64,000 nucleotides of DNA from Ecdyonurus torrentis (taxonomy: Eukaryota > Arthropoda > Insecta > Ephemeroptera > Heptageniidae). Positions 14,956 through 23,494 of this stretch are shown here, piece after piece. A program made the translations under genes and the position numbers. The stretch lies in NCBI GenBank assembly GCA_949318235.1, contig OX439127.1, positions 33,170,373 through 33,234,372 on the forward strand, in the 5' to 3' direction. Numbering within the stretch: the first letter of the stretch is position 1; the number at the start of each line of letters is the position of its first letter. The notes below the pieces were generated by a model. The model worked only from the letters and a program-made list of their open reading frames with translations. It did not search any database and was not told where the DNA came from.

Positions 14956-16020
14956 AGTAAGGAAAAACAAAATATTTTTCATATGCGATAATATGATATG
15001 AATTTTTTTTTATAACCATGAAAACATTAGTAATTTTACGAAACAGTTAATTTCTACCTCTTTAAGCTTTCTAGTGCCGCCGTGCATGTAACACAGCTTT
15101 GTCTACGCATTTCGTAGCACTATACTATATAATACATAGTATCCTGTACATATGCAACCTGCGAAACACTTCTGCTCAAACAGTTGCCTATACTACAGGA
15201 TGCTTATTAGTATTTTTATTTTCACTTCTTATATTGTATTAAGTTTGTTTTATCACGAATTTTTGCAATATTTATCCCATATATAAACAAAATATTGTTG
15301 TATAAAATATTGATAAGCTATAACACTAGTTGCTACTTTAGCATATAATTATTTACAATGATCTTATTCATAGTTTTTGATATATAACATTGCTTTACAT
15401 TGCATTAAGATTATTTTTTCTTTGCGATTTCTTTCTTAAGACTTGTATATATACAAAACATTGTTACTTACTATACTAACAAGTTAACACACTTTTATTC
15501 TTGTTTATTATTATATATATATTTCTTTTCCTTGATAAATTTAAAGTAAATTTAATTTTAAGAGAAATGACAGACCTCATAGATTTTAAGGTTTCAAATG
15601 AAAAATAAGGATATTTACTACAATATTAAAAATTGGCAGTATAATAAAATATTTCTGGTTCATGATATATAATTTTCAAATTACAAAATTATCAAAGAGA
15701 ATATACTTATAACTTTTTCTTGAAACATGAATCTTGTGATTTCTAAATTCTTATAGTTTCACAATGTTATATTTTATAAATTTAGTACTAAGCATTGAAG
15801 AACTTTAATTTTTCTTGGCTTCACCTAACCATCCCCCCCCCCCCACACATTTCCCCCACTCCTTAAGAATTTAACGCTGTAACAGCAACCATTTGCAAAA
15901 GTCCGTTAGAACTGTTTGTACTCTGGTAGAGTAAACATGGTCTGTCATCTCTCCGTGTACAAAAAAATGTGAATAAATATACATTTAAGTTTCTTTTTGT
16001 GAAAAATAAAAGCTTTTACA
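14956..16020. other. Non-coding leader region before the polymerase gene
   Basis: No supported ORF. It is AT-rich with a C-run near 15833. It presumably contains the polymerase promoter, but no TATA box stands out against the AT-rich background. Confidence 0.55.
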
Positions 16021-19000
16021 ATGTCGAACAGCAAACAAGTTGCTGACACTCAAGGCATAAAATGTGATCACTGTGAGGTGTATTTTAAAGTAAAAAAGGA
16101 CTTACAACTTCACAGCTTCTACAAACATGGAAAGCATATTTTTCCTTGTGAGTATTGTGGCGAGTTTTTCCACCATTTGAAAAATAGAAAGAGACATGAA
16201 ACTACCAGCTGCATTCATAAAAGTGAAATACTAGCTAAGAGAGTTAGAAGAGAAGATAATCAAGGTGAAACTGAATCTACTGAGGGTAATAATATTACAT
16301 GTAAGAAGTGTCACGCAACTTTCACTAGAGCTGATTCTCTCAAGAGACATTTAGTTAAGTCATGTAATAAACAACGTGGTAGAAATGTGCTTGCAGAAAC
16401 CACTTCGCATTTAAACACCAGTCAACCCTCATCCAGTAATATTGTTCATGCTACAGCCTCAACGTCGTTGCATGCTAACAACAATATTACTGAAGTAGTG
16501 GCGGAGCAAATTGAAACTGCTTCTAGACCAGGCGATCAGCAGAAGCAAGCAGCAGCCTCAAGTCAAGCAGCTTCAAGCTCTCAAAACAATGAAAACATCA
16601 ATCCTGCTTCCCAGCAGGGAGAGGCAGAGAAACCGAGGGAGGTTGAAAAAGATGATGCTGGTGAGACAAGCAATTTGAATGATGTAAATGCCGAGTTTGT
16701 GAAACTAGTAGACAGTGGAGAAGTATTAAAGTTAGAATCGTCATTTCAAAGTAGAATTTGTACATATAACATAAAAAATAAGAGTGAAGAGCATGACCCG
16801 TTAAAATATCTAGCTTCTAAGTCAAATATAATAAAACATATCATTCAGAAAGAACTGCAAAGTAAACAGTGCTTGAAAGTAAATGTTAGGTTTGAAGTTG
16901 ACCATGAAAATTTGCGTGGAGAAACTCAAGAAAAAAACTTTAAAACAGTGAACATACCAATTTATAAAGAAAGTGATTTGAATGAATATATATCAAAAAC
17001 TTTTGATAAGTTACAGCGTGAAATGAGTGAGTTTCAAGGTAAAGGAAGCGGTTGGACCGTTTCTAAGGTGCAAGGCATGGAAGTTCGTGTAAATAAATTC
17101 AATCCTCTTAGAGGCAATGGTTATATTGCTTTGCCTGTCAGCTTACGTAAACGTAATGCTATTGTTAATATACAAAACAATGACGCTCATTGTTTTAAAT
17201 ATTCTGTATTAGCAAAGTTAGCTACAGAACCTCATCCTGAAAGTTATGATTATTCTAAATTATCAAACAAATATAATTTCTCATGTATACAAGCTCCTAC
17301 TAAGTTAAGTGATATCCCTACTTTTGAAAGAGTGAATGATATAAGTATTAATGTCTTTGGGGTAGATGAAAATGAAAAAATATTTCCAATGAAAGTTTGC
17401 AAGAATGAGTTGGCAGATCATAGAGATTTATTATTTTTAACTGACAAATACGGTTCAACTCACTTTTGCTATATTTCTGACTTTGAGAAACTAGTAGGAA
17501 CGCAGCTTAGTAAGCGAGGTCATAGACTTTGTATTTGTAAAAGATGTTTTAAATATTATTACAAAGATCAAAATGGTAAAGAAAAATTAGAGCAGCATAA
17601 AGAATTATGCAGCAAGAAAAAGGCAGCTAAAATAATAATGCCTGATAAAGATCATTCAGAAATACAATTTAAAAACGTTGAACATTCTTTGCGCTTGCCA
17701 ATAATTCTCTATGCTGACTTTGAAAGTATTTTGAAAAAAGTTGATACTTGCATGCCAAATCCAAATCAATCTAGCACCACTTCTACTCAAGTGCATGAAC
17801 TTTTAAGCTATTGTGTTCATATAAAAACATATGGTTTAAATGAAGCGGAAAAGAAATATCTGCCAAAAGAACCCTTCTTGTATAGAAAAACGAGTGAAGA
17901 TTGTGATGTAGGAGCTCACTTTGTAAAATATGTACATAAACTTGCAAACATTGTGAAGGAGATCTATGCTAAACAAGATCCTATGAATCCACTTACAGAG
18001 ATTGAAAAAGCCTCGTATGCTACAGCAAAAGAATGTTACTTGTGCAATAATGTTTTCACTTCTTGTAATTACAAAGTGAGAGACCATGATCACCTCACAG
18101 GTTCTTATAGGGGAGCTTGTCATAGAATATGTAATTTAAATAATAGAAAGCCGAGAGTCTTGCCTATATTCTTCCATGGTTTGTCAAATTACGATTCACA
18201 TTTCATTGTTAAAAAGTTAAATACTATTCCGGGCGACATTGAAGTGATCCCAAACTCTGAGGAAAAGTATATAAGTTTTACGAAAAAAATTGGTAACATT
18301 AAATGTAGGTTTCTCGATAGCTTCAGATTTATGTCATCTAGCTTGGCTACTCTGGCCAACAATTTACCTCGCGATGCTTTCTTGGAAACAGCTAAGAATA
18401 GCAACGTGTCATCTGAGCAGTTGAAGCTCTTACTTCGCAAAGGCGTTTACTGCTATGATTATACAGATTCCCTTGATAAGTTAAAAGAGACTTCTCTTCC
18501 TGCTAAAGAAATGTTTAGCAGCTTGCTTACAGAGTCAGACGTAAGTGATGAAGACTATCTTCACGCTCAAACGGTTTGGGATCAATTCAATATTAAAACT
18601 CTCGGTGAATATTCAGATTTGTACCTTAGGACTGATGTATTGATTCTTGCTGATGTATTTGAACATTTTCGTGACCTCTGTTTAAAAAATTATGAACTTG
18701 ATCCTAGCTATTACTTCACTGCTCCAGGGCTTGCGTGGGATGCTGCATTGAAAAAAACTAAAATCAAACTTGAACTCTTGCAGGATTACGATATGTTACT
18801 CATGTTTGAGGAAGGGATACGCGGTGGCTTCACAACTTGCGTCACTCGTCACGCTGTAGCTAACAATCCATACTTAGAAGGGTTTGATCCGAGTAAACCG
18901 ACACAATATATATTTTACGGAGACAGTAATAATTTATATGGTGGAGCCATGATAAACCACCTGCCTTATGGAGGATTTGAATGGGCTGATGTAGAGTCAA

Positions 19001-20181
19001 TAAAACCTATAGAGTACATTGAGGATGATGCTGATGAGGGGTACATATTCGAAGTCGATGTAACATATCCTGATCACTTGCACGATGTTCATTCCGACTT
19101 GCCGTTCTTGCCCCACAGGTCTGTGCCTGTTGGTTCAAAATATCCGAAGCTCGTTAGCACTTTGCATCACAAAGAAAAGTACGTGGCACATTACAGATTG
19201 CTTAAACAAGCAATCGCTCACGGTCTCATCGTCACTAAAATTCATAGAGCTATAAAGTTTAAACAGTCTGCTTGGTTAGCTTCATACATTAATCTTAATA
19301 CAATACTTAGGCAAGCAGCTCGAAATCAGTTTGAAAGAGATTTTTTTAAATTGATGAACAATGCAGTATTCGGTAAGACCATGGAGCAAGTAAGAAATCG
19401 CTTGAATATTCGTCTTGTGACCACAGAAGTTCTGCTTCAAAAACTTATAAATAAATGTAATTTCTTAGACAGAACCATCATTGCTGAGAATGTTGTAGCT
19501 GTACACTTGGCCAAAGAAAGCATATTGATGAACAAGCCTGTTTACATCGGCCAAGCAATTCTTGATATATCAAAAATAACCATGTACGAGTTCTACTATG
19601 ATGTATTGAAGGCTAGGTATGGTGAAAAGTTGAAGCTTTTGTATGGAGATACTGATGCCTGGATATACATGGTAGAAACATATGATATATACAAGGATTG
19701 CTTGGAAATGAAGCATCACTTTGATTTCTCAGATTATCCCAAGACTCACTTGTGTTACTCTCTTGAAAACAGAAAAGTGTTGTGCAAGTTCAAGGACGAG
19801 ACAAATAGTAAGCCGATCAGACAGTTTTGTGGCTTACGTCCTAAGATGTATTTCATTGAATTTGATGGCCAGCATGTAAAGAAAATCAAAGGAGTAAAAA
19901 CATATGCAGTCAAAACTAAAATATCCATAGCAGATTATGTAAAATGTCTTCATACTAAAGAATCATCTCTTGTCTCTTATAGAAACATCATGTCAAAGAA
20001 TCATAACGTTACTACCGTTGACTGTACTAAAGTAGCTTTATCATTCTATGATGATAAACGAATAATCCTAGGGGACGGGATCAATACACTTCCATATGGA
20101 CATAAGAGCGTACGTGCGTTGGACATGAATATAGACATTGATGTAGAAATGAATGTTGCAGTGCATATGGATATTGACTAG
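16021..20181 (+). CDS. PolB: Polinton family B DNA polymerase (protein-primed type) with N-terminal zinc fingers
   Basis: A single-exon 1386-aa protein that replicates the element. N-terminal C2H2/C2HC fingers have ligands C15/C18/H31/H36, C43/C46/H59/C64 and C94/C97/H110/C115, then a Q/S/N-rich linker (~130-215). Residues ~240-500 match the N-terminal region known from arthropod Maverick polymerases; C391 (AHCFKYS) and H481 (THFCYI) are possible protease-like residues. A further finger starts at C506/C509. Exo I is DFE at 566-568. A C672-x2-C675...RDHDHLTGSYRGACHRIC (687-704) endonuclease VII-like zinc motif is inserted before Exo II. Exo III is around YLRTDVLILAD (868-878). Pol A is YGDSNNLYGG (D968), Pol B KLMNNAVFGKT (1110-1120) and Pol C YGDTDA (1208-1213), with A in place of the usual S. 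All catalytic acidic residues are present. The ATG has A at -3. Confidence 0.96.
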   Translation: MSNSKQVADTQGIKCDHCEVYFKVKKDLQLHSFYKHGKHIFPCEYCGEFFHHLKNRKRHETTSCIHKSEILAKRVRREDNQGETESTEGNNITCKKCHATFTRADSLKRHLVKSCNKQRGRNVLAETTSHLNTSQPSSSNIVHATASTSLHANNNITEVVAEQIETASRPGDQQKQAAASSQAASSSQNNENINPASQQGEAEKPREVEKDDAGETSNLNDVNAEFVKLVDSGEVLKLESSFQSRICTYNIKNKSEEHDPLKYLASKSNIIKHIIQKELQSKQCLKVNVRFEVDHENLRGETQEKNFKTVNIPIYKESDLNEYISKTFDKLQREMSEFQGKGSGWTVSKVQGMEVRVNKFNPLRGNGYIALPVSLRKRNAIVNIQNNDAHCFKYSVLAKLATEPHPESYDYSKLSNKYNFSCIQAPTKLSDIPTFERVNDISINVFGVDENEKIFPMKVCKNELADHRDLLFLTDKYGSTHFCYISDFEKLVGTQLSKRGHRLCICKRCFKYYYKDQNGKEKLEQHKELCSKKKAAKIIMPDKDHSEIQFKNVEHSLRLPIILYADFESILKKVDTCMPNPNQSSTTSTQVHELLSYCVHIKTYGLNEAEKKYLPKEPFLYRKTSEDCDVGAHFVKYVHKLANIVKEIYAKQDPMNPLTEIEKASYATAKECYLCNNVFTSCNYKVRDHDHLTGSYRGACHRICNLNNRKPRVLPIFFHGLSNYDSHFIVKKLNTIPGDIEVIPNSEEKYISFTKKIGNIKCRFLDSFRFMSSSLATLANNLPRDAFLETAKNSNVSSEQLKLLLRKGVYCYDYTDSLDKLKETSLPAKEMFSSLLTESDVSDEDYLHAQTVWDQFNIKTLGEYSDLYLRTDVLILADVFEHFRDLCLKNYELDPSYYFTAPGLAWDAALKKTKIKLELLQDYDMLLMFEEGIRGGFTTCVTRHAVANNPYLEGFDPSKPTQYIFYGDSNNLYGGAMINHLPYGGFEWADVESIKPIEYIEDDADEGYIFEVDVTYPDHLHDVHSDLPFLPHRSVPVGSKYPKLVSTLHHKEKYVAHYRLLKQAIAHGLIVTKIHRAIKFKQSAWLASYINLNTILRQAARNQFERDFFKLMNNAVFGKTMEQVRNRLNIRLVTTEVLLQKLINKCNFLDRTIIAENVVAVHLAKESILMNKPVYIGQAILDISKITMYEFYYDVLKARYGEKLKLLYGDTDAWIYMVETYDIYKDCLEMKHHFDFSDYPKTHLCYSLENRKVLCKFKDETNSKPIRQFCGLRPKMYFIEFDGQHVKKIKGVKTYAVKTKISIADYVKCLHTKESSLVSYRNIMSKNHNVTTVDCTKVALSFYDDKRIILGDGINTLPYGHKSVRALDMNIDIDVEMNVAVHMDID

Positions 20182-20276
20182 AAATGTACTTTAATTTTAT
20201 ATTTTATGCTTACGCTATAGTAGAACCTTGCTTTAATTTTATATAATATGTAAAAAAAATGTTTATTTTGCTTCGA

Positions 20277-20282
20277 AATAAA
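20277..20282 (+). terminator. Candidate poly(A) signal for the polymerase gene
   Basis: AATAAA about 95 bp after the polymerase stop codon. Confidence 0.55.
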
Positions 20283-20407
20283 AAACTAGTGATAATGTTG
20301 AAATATATATTTTATTTCTTAACATCTAACTTACTGTATCATATGATAACCAATAACATATCATAAATATATACTATGTCATACATGTATAACTTCAGAA
20401 CATAATT

Positions 20408-20413
20408 TTTATT
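20408..20413 (-). terminator. Candidate poly(A) signal for the integrase transcript
   Basis: AATAAA on the minus strand, about 55 bp beyond the integrase stop codon. Confidence 0.5.
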
Positions 20414-20467
20414 CATCTTATAATATCATTAACATATCATTACTATATGTACAGTTTTATACATGTT

Positions 20468-21403
20468 TTACTTCAAAACATCATTTTTATTCACCCAACA
20501 GTTGTGTGAACTATCAAATCCAAGAAATTTTACAAACAACTTGTCTTTAGCTCTCTTTAAAACTTTCTCAATAAGATAGACTTCATCAACAGAAGTCTTT
20601 TGTAACTCTTCTTCATAAAATCCACCCAGTACGGGCTGATCTAAGTAGTCGAGCAATAGATAAGTTGTTGGCATAGTTTTTTGAATTTTTACAATTTTAA
20701 AGACTTCGTTAGACCAGTTTGGAGTATAACCTTTACCAAACTCAGATTTTACTTTAGAAATTCTCACCCTATCATTGACTTTAAATTTAGGAGGCTTAGG
20801 TTTAGTATATTTTACAGCATAAACAGTTTCAAGCAGAGTTTTCTCATTAGCAGCATTGACATCAGAAGGCTTCATGTGAATTGTGCTATGAATATTATTA
20901 TTGTAAGTATTTAAGAGCTGAGGTAACAATTTAAGCCATTGATAATTTCCTTGAAGGCTGAATGCCTTCCACATCATACTTTTAACAGTTCTATTAAAAC
21001 GTTCACAAATAAAAGCTTTCATGTGAGTATAAGAGCTATAGTGATTGATGTTGTTATCTTTCATAAGAGTTTGGAAGTTAGAGTTGTAAAATTCTTTTCC
21101 TTTATCACTTTGTATGTTCTTGGGTACACGCCCCTGCTTGAAGACACCAGCAAGGGCAGCCGTGACGACAGATCCAGTTTTGTTTTTAACAGGTACAGCC
21201 CAAGCAAATTTGGAGAAAACGCATATGATTGTGAGTATGTAGTTGAAACCTCGGTTTTGCTTAGAAAACTGATTCATCTCTACCAAGTCGATCTGCCACA
21301 AGTCATCCACTCCTTTCATATGCATCTTACGTCTCTGATAGTTCTTTCGTGCTGGCTTGTGGAGCTCGTTAACCAGTGTTTCTTTTACTCCATCTTCGAC
21401 CAT
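20468..21403 (-). CDS. INT: Retroviral-type integrase with C-terminal chromodomain
   Basis: A 311-aa DDE integrase that would insert the element and create the 6-bp duplication. Catalytic residues are visible as D39 (WQIDLVEM), D100 (IQSDKGKEFYN) and E134 (ICERFNRT), so D-D-E with 33 residues between the last two. The last ~40 residues (VDEVYLIEKVL ... FVKFLGF ... CWVNKNDVLK) read as a chromodomain, typical of Polinton integrases and thought to steer insertion to chromatin marks. The N-terminus is short: the basic LHKPARKN segment begins at residue ~14, whereas many relatives have a longer zinc-binding head. The ATG overlaps the end of the upstream gene by 19 nt in another frame, so a shared transcript, reinitiation or a frameshift product is possible. 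Confidence 0.93.
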   Translation of the reverse strand: MVEDGVKETLVNELHKPARKNYQRRKMHMKGVDDLWQIDLVEMNQFSKQNRGFNYILTIICVFSKFAWAVPVKNKTGSVVTAALAGVFKQGRVPKNIQSDKGKEFYNSNFQTLMKDNNINHYSSYTHMKAFICERFNRTVKSMMWKAFSLQGNYQWLKLLPQLLNTYNNNIHSTIHMKPSDVNAANEKTLLETVYAVKYTKPKPPKFKVNDRVRISKVKSEFGKGYTPNWSNEVFKIVKIQKTMPTTYLLLDYLDQPVLGGFYEEELQKTSVDEVYLIEKVLKRAKDKLFVKFLGFDSSHNCWVNKNDVLK

Positions 21404-21855
21404 TGTAGCACAATTTTCCTTAAATTATTAAGATAATTGACTTGCCTTTGGTCATTTGCTTTTGAAACACCGTTCTCAACGGCTTCTACGTCAGTACTGA
21501 TTCTGCTTATATGATCTTCTATGAGGGAGTTGAGTTTAAGCTTGTCTTGCGTAAGATAACTTCTAAGTGATTCTCTTACAATCGATGTATACAATTGTGC
21601 AGCTGTACCACCCACTTGGCCGAAATTCTTGACGGAATAAAGATCTGAAGCATTGTAAGCCACCAAGCTGACTTCTGAAAATTTCTCGTCCACGTACAGC
21701 TTATTAGTAGCATCTGTTTTGTCAATAGGTTGTTCAACATTTATGATTCTTCTCTTTTTTGCATTGATGAACTCCTCTTCTTCATGAGAAGCCTCGAAGA
21801 AACCATGTTTATGTTGAAGATGAAACGATGCACGTCCAAACTTGTCAACGCTCAT
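21385..21855 (-). CDS. Unknown Polinton protein with a tail-fibre-like motif
   Basis: A 156-aa protein of unknown function. The true ATG is at 21855; two further upstream codons begin with GTG. Residues ~34-57 (KKRRIINV...DKTDATNKLYVDE) follow the pattern, known from phage tail-fibre proteins, of an R-R-I-x-N-V segment and a D-A-x-N-K-x-Y-V-D-E segment joining a shaft to the virion. The C-terminal half is charged and helical-looking (IEDHISRISTDVEAVENG). It lies in the leftward block, 36 bp after the DUF8207 gene, and overlaps the integrase start by 19 nt. A fibre or fibre-anchor role is an inference from one short motif; it could instead be a non-virion accessory protein. Confidence 0.8.
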   Translation of the reverse strand: MSVDKFGRASFHLQHKHGFFEASHEEEEFINAKKRRIINVEQPIDKTDATNKLYVDEKFSEVSLVAYNASDLYSVKNFGQVGGTAAQLYTSIVRESLRSYLTQDKLKLNSLIEDHISRISTDVEAVENGVSKANDQRQVNYLNNLRKIVLQWSKME

Positions 21856-21891
21856 TTTCACACTAATAATTATCCTATCACTTATTTCCTT

Positions 21892-22665
21892 TTATTCTAT
21901 TATACCAGCTTCGCGCAGTTCTTCTACGATCGATAAAACTTCATTTTGATGTATATTATTTCCTGCCGACTGAGAAGCTAGAAGTAAGCGAAGTCTGTCT
22001 ACAATCTCATTTGGGTCATCCCAATATTCATACCTTGGCTTATCCACAAGCATGCCAGAACCTGATTTTGTAACGATGAACATTGGTTTAATGATGTTAA
22101 GATACTTGTAGCCTCTGTTGGAGTTGAGTATACCGTGCACTTTATATCCTTGCTTGTGAGCGTTTGATTTTAATACAAGCGTCTTGTAGATATTAAAATC
22201 TTCTTGTGTAAACAGAGTTCTTCTTGGTGCTTTCATAAACATCAGTTCAAAGAGCCCAATCGTTCCTTCTATCTTTTCATCATCAATAATAATGGTGTTA
22301 TCTTGAAACGTGACGGAGAACTTGCCAAGAAACCAATTTCCATCTTCGTGTCGTATACCATATGTGGTATCAAGATATTTCTTGTCTTGTGGCTGCATAT
22401 GTAAAGCAATGTAAGGAGATATCGCCTCTCCTACGTCTTGTTTTGGCTGTTGAGTAGATGTTTTTACTTTTTCCAAATTTTTTGCATCCTCTTTCATGTC
22501 TACTAATTTGCGTAAAGGCTCAGATATTGGTTTCAATGAAGTGGAGATCGTATCTTCATCTTTGAGTTTTGAAAGTTTTAATTTCTTGTATTTTTGACGT
22601 ATAGCTTTTGCACTGGAGATAATATCCAGTGTGAGTGCATCACTCTCGGTGTTAGATCGCTTCAT
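21892..22665 (-). CDS. DUF8207-like conserved Polinton protein
   Basis: A 257-aa protein matching a family common in arthropod Mavericks, which I recall as DUF8207; its biochemical role is unknown to me. A basic, charged N-terminus precedes the conserved core: YGIR...GNWFLGKF (~102-115), GTIGLFELMF (~134-143), YEYWDDPNEIVDRL (~212-225) and the closing EELREAGIIE. The first real ATG is at 22665. The open frame extends to 22716 only with a GTG, and that extension lies in a likely intron (22683-22759). It sits between the ATPase and the fibre-like gene in the same direction, so the three and the integrase may share a transcript. The N-terminal basic stretch could suit DNA or capsid binding (inference). 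Confidence 0.88.
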   Translation of the reverse strand: MKRSNTESDALTLDIISSAKAIRQKYKKLKLSKLKDEDTISTSLKPISEPLRKLVDMKEDAKNLEKVKTSTQQPKQDVGEAISPYIALHMQPQDKKYLDTTYGIRHEDGNWFLGKFSVTFQDNTIIIDDEKIEGTIGLFELMFMKAPRRTLFTQEDFNIYKTLVLKSNAHKQGYKVHGILNSNRGYKYLNIIKPMFIVTKSGSGMLVDKPRYEYWDDPNEIVDRLRLLLASQSAGNNIHQNEVLSIVEELREAGIIE

Positions 22666-22682
22666 TTTTTTATGTTTTTTAG

Positions 22683-22759
22683 CTGCGATAATAAGAATTA
22701 AGGAGACGAACTTCACAGATTGATGGTTCAGAGATAAATGATGAATGTTAATAACTTAC
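22683..22759 (-). other. Candidate 77-bp intron between ATPase and DUF8207-like genes
   Basis: On the minus strand a strong donor (CT/GTAAGT, 22759-22754) overlaps the ATPase stop codon, and a pyrimidine-rich acceptor ending ...TTATTATCGCAG lies at 22683. Splicing would recreate the same Leu-stop ending for the ATPase (CT+C, TAA) and bring the DUF8207 ATG 18 nt from the junction. This is inferred from splice-site sequences only. Confidence 0.35.
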
Positions 22760-23451
22760 AGTGTAGATATATCAACAAAGTGGTCAAATCCTTTACGATA
22801 TCGTCCCTCGTTAAGCTTACACTCTTTGTCAATCATGACAAAAGTATAGCTCTCATTCCACACTTTATTACACATATTTAGAAATTGTGCAAACGTGATA
22901 TCTGGGCTTATGTGATCTGAGTAGATGTGCTTCAAGTTTAATTCGTCTTGTTTGAAGAGTAATATAACGTTGGCATTATCTCTTATCAAATGTTTTGGTA
23001 CTTTAGCATAAGATTGACACAAATAAAAGCAATCTACACTTTTATGTCTGCCCATACTAAAGTAGTTTTTCATGTTTTCTTGCTTGTCACATATCACATC
23101 ATCAAATATGAAGATTGAGTTTTCTTTTGCATTTTCAGGCGCTACTACTTCATTTGTATTAGAAAACGTCTCATATTTAATTTCTGGTATCTTTTTCATT
23201 ATGCGTGCGAGATACTCGTATTTAGGCTGATACAAGCTTTTGCTGTACACGTAAAGATTTTCAAACTTTAATCCACTGCGATTTGTAAGCAGATGCATCA
23301 TGATATTTGTTTTACCACAGGCAGAAGGTCCACATATCAGAGCTCTTATACTATTTGGAAATAATGAACTATGTCTTGTGCGATCCCCGACTCCCTCGCC
23401 AACTTTGATGTTTGTCACTGGGAGACGTACATCCTGCGCCACCAATTTCAT
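22756..23451 (-). CDS. ATP: A32/FtsK-like genome-packaging ATPase
   Basis: A 231-aa P-loop ATPase of the FtsK/HerA-A32 type that pumps DNA into capsids in adintoviruses, adenovirus-like elements and virophages. Walker A is GPSACGKT (41-48). Walker B is NSIFIFDDV (111-119, acidic D117/D118). A downstream CQSYAKVPKHLIRDNANVI stretch fits the sensor and arginine-finger region of the family. The length is standard. The ATG is at 23451, 43 bp from the divergent PLA2 gene start, so both genes probably share a compact bidirectional promoter. The stop overlaps a good splice donor. Identity is secure from motifs and neighbours. Confidence 0.95.
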   Translation of the reverse strand: MKLVAQDVRLPVTNIKVGEGVGDRTRHSSLFPNSIRALICGPSACGKTNIMMHLLTNRSGLKFENLYVYSKSLYQPKYEYLARIMKKIPEIKYETFSNTNEVVAPENAKENSIFIFDDVICDKQENMKNYFSMGRHKSVDCFYLCQSYAKVPKHLIRDNANVILLFKQDELNLKHIYSDHISPDITFAQFLNMCNKVWNESYTFVMIDKECKLNEGRYRKGFDHFVDISTL

Positions 23452-23494
23452 TATTTCAACTGATGAGTAACTTACTCGTCTCTGCTATTTAAAC
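23452..23494. promoter_or_regulatory. Short divergent promoter region between ATPase and PLA2/pX genes
   Basis: Only 43 bp separate the two start codons. The interval contains CTATTTAAA just before the rightward ATG, too close for a classical TATA box. The leftward and rightward late-type blocks diverge here. Promoter function is inferred from layout. Confidence 0.45.

Larger units (their letters stand above)
20182..20467. other. Convergent 3' intergenic region between polymerase and integrase
   Basis: Short AT-rich gap holding poly(A) signal candidates for both converging genes: AATAAA at 20277-20282 (+) and its complement at 20408-20413 (-). No ORF. Confidence 0.7.

Noticed and set aside
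20681..21436. Plus-strand frames opposite the integrase (77 and 165 codons)
   Set aside because: Antisense shadows of the integrase gene, which carries the DDE and chromodomain signatures.
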